Below, one piece after another: positions 61,693 through 64,000 of a stretch of 64,000 nucleotides of DNA. The notes beneath the pieces were generated by a model, which worked only from the letters and a program-made list of their open reading frames with translations, was not told the DNA's origin and ran no database searches. The position numbers were made by a program, and so were the translations under genes. How positions within the stretch are numbered: position 1 is the first letter of the stretch; every line of letters starts with the position of its first letter. The DNA is taken from NCBI RefSeq assembly GCF_002831645.1, contig NZ_CP025117.1, positions 3,177,001-3,241,000 of the forward strand, given 5' to 3'. Source of the DNA: Olleya sp. Bg11-27. GTDB taxonomy: Bacteria > Bacteroidota > Bacteroidia > Flavobacteriales > Flavobacteriaceae.

Positions 61693-61693
61693 T

Positions 61694-62641
61694 ATGAATA
61701 ACAATTTTTTAAACGACATCGATAAAGGACTTAGTAATACCCCTAAGTACCTACTATCTAAATATTTTTATGACAAAAAAGGAGATGCACTCTTTGTAGA
61801 CATCATGAATATGCCTGAGTACTATCTTACTAGAGCAGAATTTGATATCTTCAAAAATCAAACGCAAAATATTATTGAAGGTTTACAACTAAACAAAGAT
61901 ACTTTTTTTGAATTAATCGAGCTCGGTGCTGGAGACGGAACCAAAACAAAAGAATTATTAAAAGTTTTAGATACTGAAAAATATAACTTTAATTATATAC
62001 CTATAGATATTTCTCAAAATGCATTAGATCAATTAAAAGAGAGTGTTAACACGGAATTACCTCATGTAAAAACAACGACTAAACAAGGGGATTATTTTGA
62101 AGTTTTAGGGTCTTTAAAACAATCTAACCATCCTAAAATTATTTTATTTCTTGGCTCAAATATTGGTAATTTAAGTGATGCACTAGCTAAAGATTTTTTA
62201 ACAAAATTATCAGACTCCTTAAAGTCAAATGACAAAGTACTATTAGGTTTAGATTTAATAAAATCTAAAAATATAGTTTTGCCTGCCTATAATGATAGTC
62301 AAGGTATTACAAAACGTTTCAACTTAAATTTATTAGACCGAATTAATAACGAATTCGGTGCTGATTTTGATACCGATTTATTTATTCATCAGCCAGAATA
62401 CACGGAAGAAGAAGGAATAGCAAGAAGTTATTTAGTAAGCACTATATCTCAAAACGTCACGATTAAATCCTTAAATAAAACCTTTCATTTTGTTGAAGGT
62501 GAGCGCATACATACTGAAACCTCTAGAAAATACAATGACACTATTTTAAACTCGTATTTAGAAAACACGTCGCTTAAAATCATTGATAAACTAATTGATA
62601 GTAAGCAGTATTTTGCAGATTATATCTTAGATAAAAAATGA
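61694..62641 (+). CDS. egtD: L-histidine N-alpha-methyltransferase EgtD
   Basis: It trimethylates histidine to hercynine. The 315-residue methyltransferase has the EgtD start 'PKYLLSKYFYDKKGDALF', the 'NMPEYYLTRAEFDI' substrate-side motif, the AdoMet site 'ELIELGAGDGTKTKELL', 'YIPIDISQNALDQLK' and 'LFLGSNIGNL'. It starts one base after egtB and overlaps the next gene by ATGA, so the three are one transcription unit. Confidence 0.95.
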   Translation: MNNNFLNDIDKGLSNTPKYLLSKYFYDKKGDALFVDIMNMPEYYLTRAEFDIFKNQTQNIIEGLQLNKDTFFELIELGAGDGTKTKELLKVLDTEKYNFNYIPIDISQNALDQLKESVNTELPHVKTTTKQGDYFEVLGSLKQSNHPKIILFLGSNIGNLSDALAKDFLTKLSDSLKSNDKVLLGLDLIKSKNIVLPAYNDSQGITKRFNLNLLDRINNEFGADFDTDLFIHQPEYTEEEGIARSYLVSTISQNVTIKSLNKTFHFVEGERIHTETSRKYNDTILNSYLENTSLKIIDKLIDSKQYFADYILDKK

Positions 62642-63315
62642 TTACGAAAAAAAAAGGAGTGTTAGGGGTTTTGGGGCTTGGTAGCCGAAGTACTCTGTTT
62701 TATTTAGAACAACTGAATAAAACATACCATGCTGTAAAAGGTGATTATCACACCTTTCCTTCCATTACGTATTCAATAGATTTTAATACTATTAATCCTT
62801 TTCTACCTAATCAATTTGAGACTCTTAGACCTGTTGTTGACAAGAGTTTAAAAGCTCTTTTTAGTCATGATATTGACCATTGTATTATTCCTAATATCAC
62901 TTTACATGAAACTACAGATCAACTATTTCTGACCACACCAATACTTCACCCTTTAGTTTTAAGTATAAAGCACTTAAAATCAATTAACACATCTGAAGTT
63001 ATTGTGTTTGGGTCTTTATACACTATGACTTCAGCGTATATTTTAGACCATTTTAAATCAGAAAAAATAACCGTTGTTTTACCAGAAAAAGAGGATCAAA
63101 TAAGCATTGATAACTGTCGTAAAAAACTTTACAATTATTCAGAAACGGAAACCGACTTTATAAATTACAAAAATCTAATAACTAAGTATAGTCAAAATTA
63201 TGTGGTTATCATTGCTTGCACAGAATTATCGTTATGGAGTAATGAGTTGGGGAATTCAAAAGTAATAGATATGGCTTTGCTACAGGTTCAAGAAGCTATT
63301 AATTTATCGCTTTAA
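62638..63315 (+). CDS. Aspartate/glutamate racemase-like protein in the egt operon
   Basis: The 225-residue protein has the fold signatures of the Asp/Glu racemase family: 'GVLGVLGLGSRSTLFYLEQL' near the N-terminus, the half-site 'HCIIPNITLHET' where the usual P-C-N-T-x-H is expected, and the second half-site 'IIACTELSLW'. The first catalytic Cys position appears to be Asn, while the second Cys is kept. It may therefore be a one-Cys isomerase, a decarboxylase or hydrolase-like relative, or a non-catalytic protein. The ATGA overlap with egtD ties it to the pathway. Confidence 0.8.
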   Translation: MITKKKGVLGVLGLGSRSTLFYLEQLNKTYHAVKGDYHTFPSITYSIDFNTINPFLPNQFETLRPVVDKSLKALFSHDIDHCIIPNITLHETTDQLFLTTPILHPLVLSIKHLKSINTSEVIVFGSLYTMTSAYILDHFKSEKITVVLPEKEDQISIDNCRKKLYNYSETETDFINYKNLITKYSQNYVVIIACTELSLWSNELGNSKVIDMALLQVQEAINLSL

Positions 63316-63339
63316 TTGTAACCATAATACTTGTGCTTT

Positions 63340-63966
63340 TTAAACTACGTAAAACAACACCATAAAAAAGTGACAAATAGCACCTGCCAAGACAAATAGA
63401 TGCCAAATAACGTGGTTATAAGGGATTTTCTCTATTGCATAAAACACAATACCCACAGTATAGGATAAACCTCCAGCCATGAGAAGTATAATACCATTAG
63501 GCTCCATTATACTAGATAACATAGAGAAATCAAATACAACTAGCCATCCCATAACTAAATATAATAATGTTGAAAAGAAATTAAAGCGCCCCGTAAAAAA
63601 CAATTTTAAAACCACTCCAAAAATAGCAATCCCCCACACGGTATAAAACAATGGCCAACCTAGGCTTTGTTCTAAAGTAATTAATAAAACCGGGGTATAC
63701 GTTCCTGCAATCAATAAGTAAATACTAACATGATCTACAATCCTAAAATAGTGTTTCTTTTTTTCGTCAGAAATAATATGATACAAGGTAGATGCTGTAA
63801 ATAAAATAATTATAGATACCCCATATATAACAACACTAAACAAACTAAACTCTGTTTTTTTAGTCTCTAAAATAATTAACAACACCAAAGCGGCTATACC
63901 TAAAACAGCCCCGATACCATGGGTTAAGGCATTTAATTTTTCTTCAAAAAGTGTTTGCTTACGCAT
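63340..63966 (-). CDS. Hemolysin III/PAQR-family membrane protein
   Basis: The 208-residue protein has seven transmembrane helices and the family motifs for a zinc-dependent hydrolase centre: 'TASTLYHIIS' (Ser/His), 'RIVDHVSIYLLIAGTYTP' (Asp/His) and 'HVIWHLFVLAGAICH' (His pair). It opens with the typical 'FEEKLNALTHGIGAVLGI'. Relatives are called hemolysin III (YqfA/TrhA), or adiponectin-receptor-like, and are linked to membrane-lipid balance. It converges with the egt operon. Confidence 0.92.
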   Translation of the reverse strand: MRKQTLFEEKLNALTHGIGAVLGIAALVLLIILETKKTEFSLFSVVIYGVSIIILFTASTLYHIISDEKKKHYFRIVDHVSIYLLIAGTYTPVLLITLEQSLGWPLFYTVWGIAIFGVVLKLFFTGRFNFFSTLLYLVMGWLVVFDFSMLSSIMEPNGIILLMAGGLSYTVGIVFYAIEKIPYNHVIWHLFVLAGAICHFFMVLFYVV

Positions 63967-64000
63967 TAGTTGTTATTAGATTTATCTGTTGCATTCCATT
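63966..64000 (-). CDS. Possible 3' end of an upstream gene
   Basis: On the minus strand a frame reading W-N-A-T-D-K-S-N-N-N and then TAA runs into the start of the hemolysin III gene as TAATG. This is the usual coupled-translation overlap in this genome, but only ten codons are visible. Confidence 0.35.
   Translation of the reverse strand, partial: WNATDKSNNN

Overview
The window is AT-rich and looks like chromosomal DNA from a marine-type member of the Flavobacteriaceae (Bacteroidota). The support is a type IX secretion protein (PorQ), a type IX C-terminal sorting domain protein, DUF6452/DUF6048 and Lacal_2735-type proteins known mainly from this group, many lipoproteins with flavobacterial lipoboxes, few Shine-Dalgarno sites, and repeated TAnnTTTG -7 promoter boxes a few bases upstream of start codons. 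There is no rRNA, tRNA, CRISPR array, transposase or prophage, and almost all genes are intact.

Layout: 1-4600 has the start of cvfB, a DUF2853 gene, a menaquinone operon (thioesterase-menF-menD) and a GNAT acetyltransferase. 4640-9549 has an FG-GAP/SH3 protein, porQ, a 0.65 kb gap and lon. 9842-12833 is an ECF sigma factor operon with a membrane anti-sigma candidate and two cell-surface beta-repeat proteins, closed by a strong terminator. 12935-16893 is a compact polyamine-linked membrane cluster: AdoMet decarboxylase, voltage-gated K+ channel, DUF4178, an odd lipoprotein and a seven-helix membrane spermidine synthase. 16692-20351 is a 1.8 kb tandem duplication containing two paralogous lipoproteins, with fossil gene ends at the junction. 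20273-22583 holds a UMF1-type MFS transporter and an M48 protease. 22711-29887 is a glycogen operon (glgA-glgC-glgB-GH31). 30022-31409 holds two msrB genes and a DinB-like gene. Then come NDH-2, lpd, aroQ, an outer-membrane barrel, xerD, two tandem PAS histidine kinases, rny, a candidate 6S RNA, zapA and a coiled-coil partner, an M23 peptidase with a TonB-dependent receptor, small membrane and surface proteins, a cysteine desulfurase, rocD, rlmD-DUF6452-DUF6048, two methyltransferases, a ZIP transporter, DUF4268, an ergothioneine-type egtB-egtD-racemase-like operon and a hemolysin III/PAQR gene.

How the genes work together: SpeD makes decarboxylated AdoMet, which the membrane-bound spermidine synthase can use. 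The K+ channel, DUF4178 protein and lipoprotein between them suggest a polyamine- or ion-related membrane device rather than bulk spermidine synthesis. The sigma-factor operon reads as a self-contained envelope-response unit. The glycogen genes form one transcription unit from ADP-glucose synthesis to branching, plus an alpha-glucosidase. The strongest points for follow-up are the polyamine/channel cluster, the mosaic lipoprotein duplication (dead flanks about 92% alike, C-terminal halves strongly different), the candidate 6S RNA beside zapA, shared TTAATCG motifs in front of the two histidine kinases, and a racemase-like protein lacking one catalytic cysteine in the egt operon. All identifications are by reading motifs; no database search was run.
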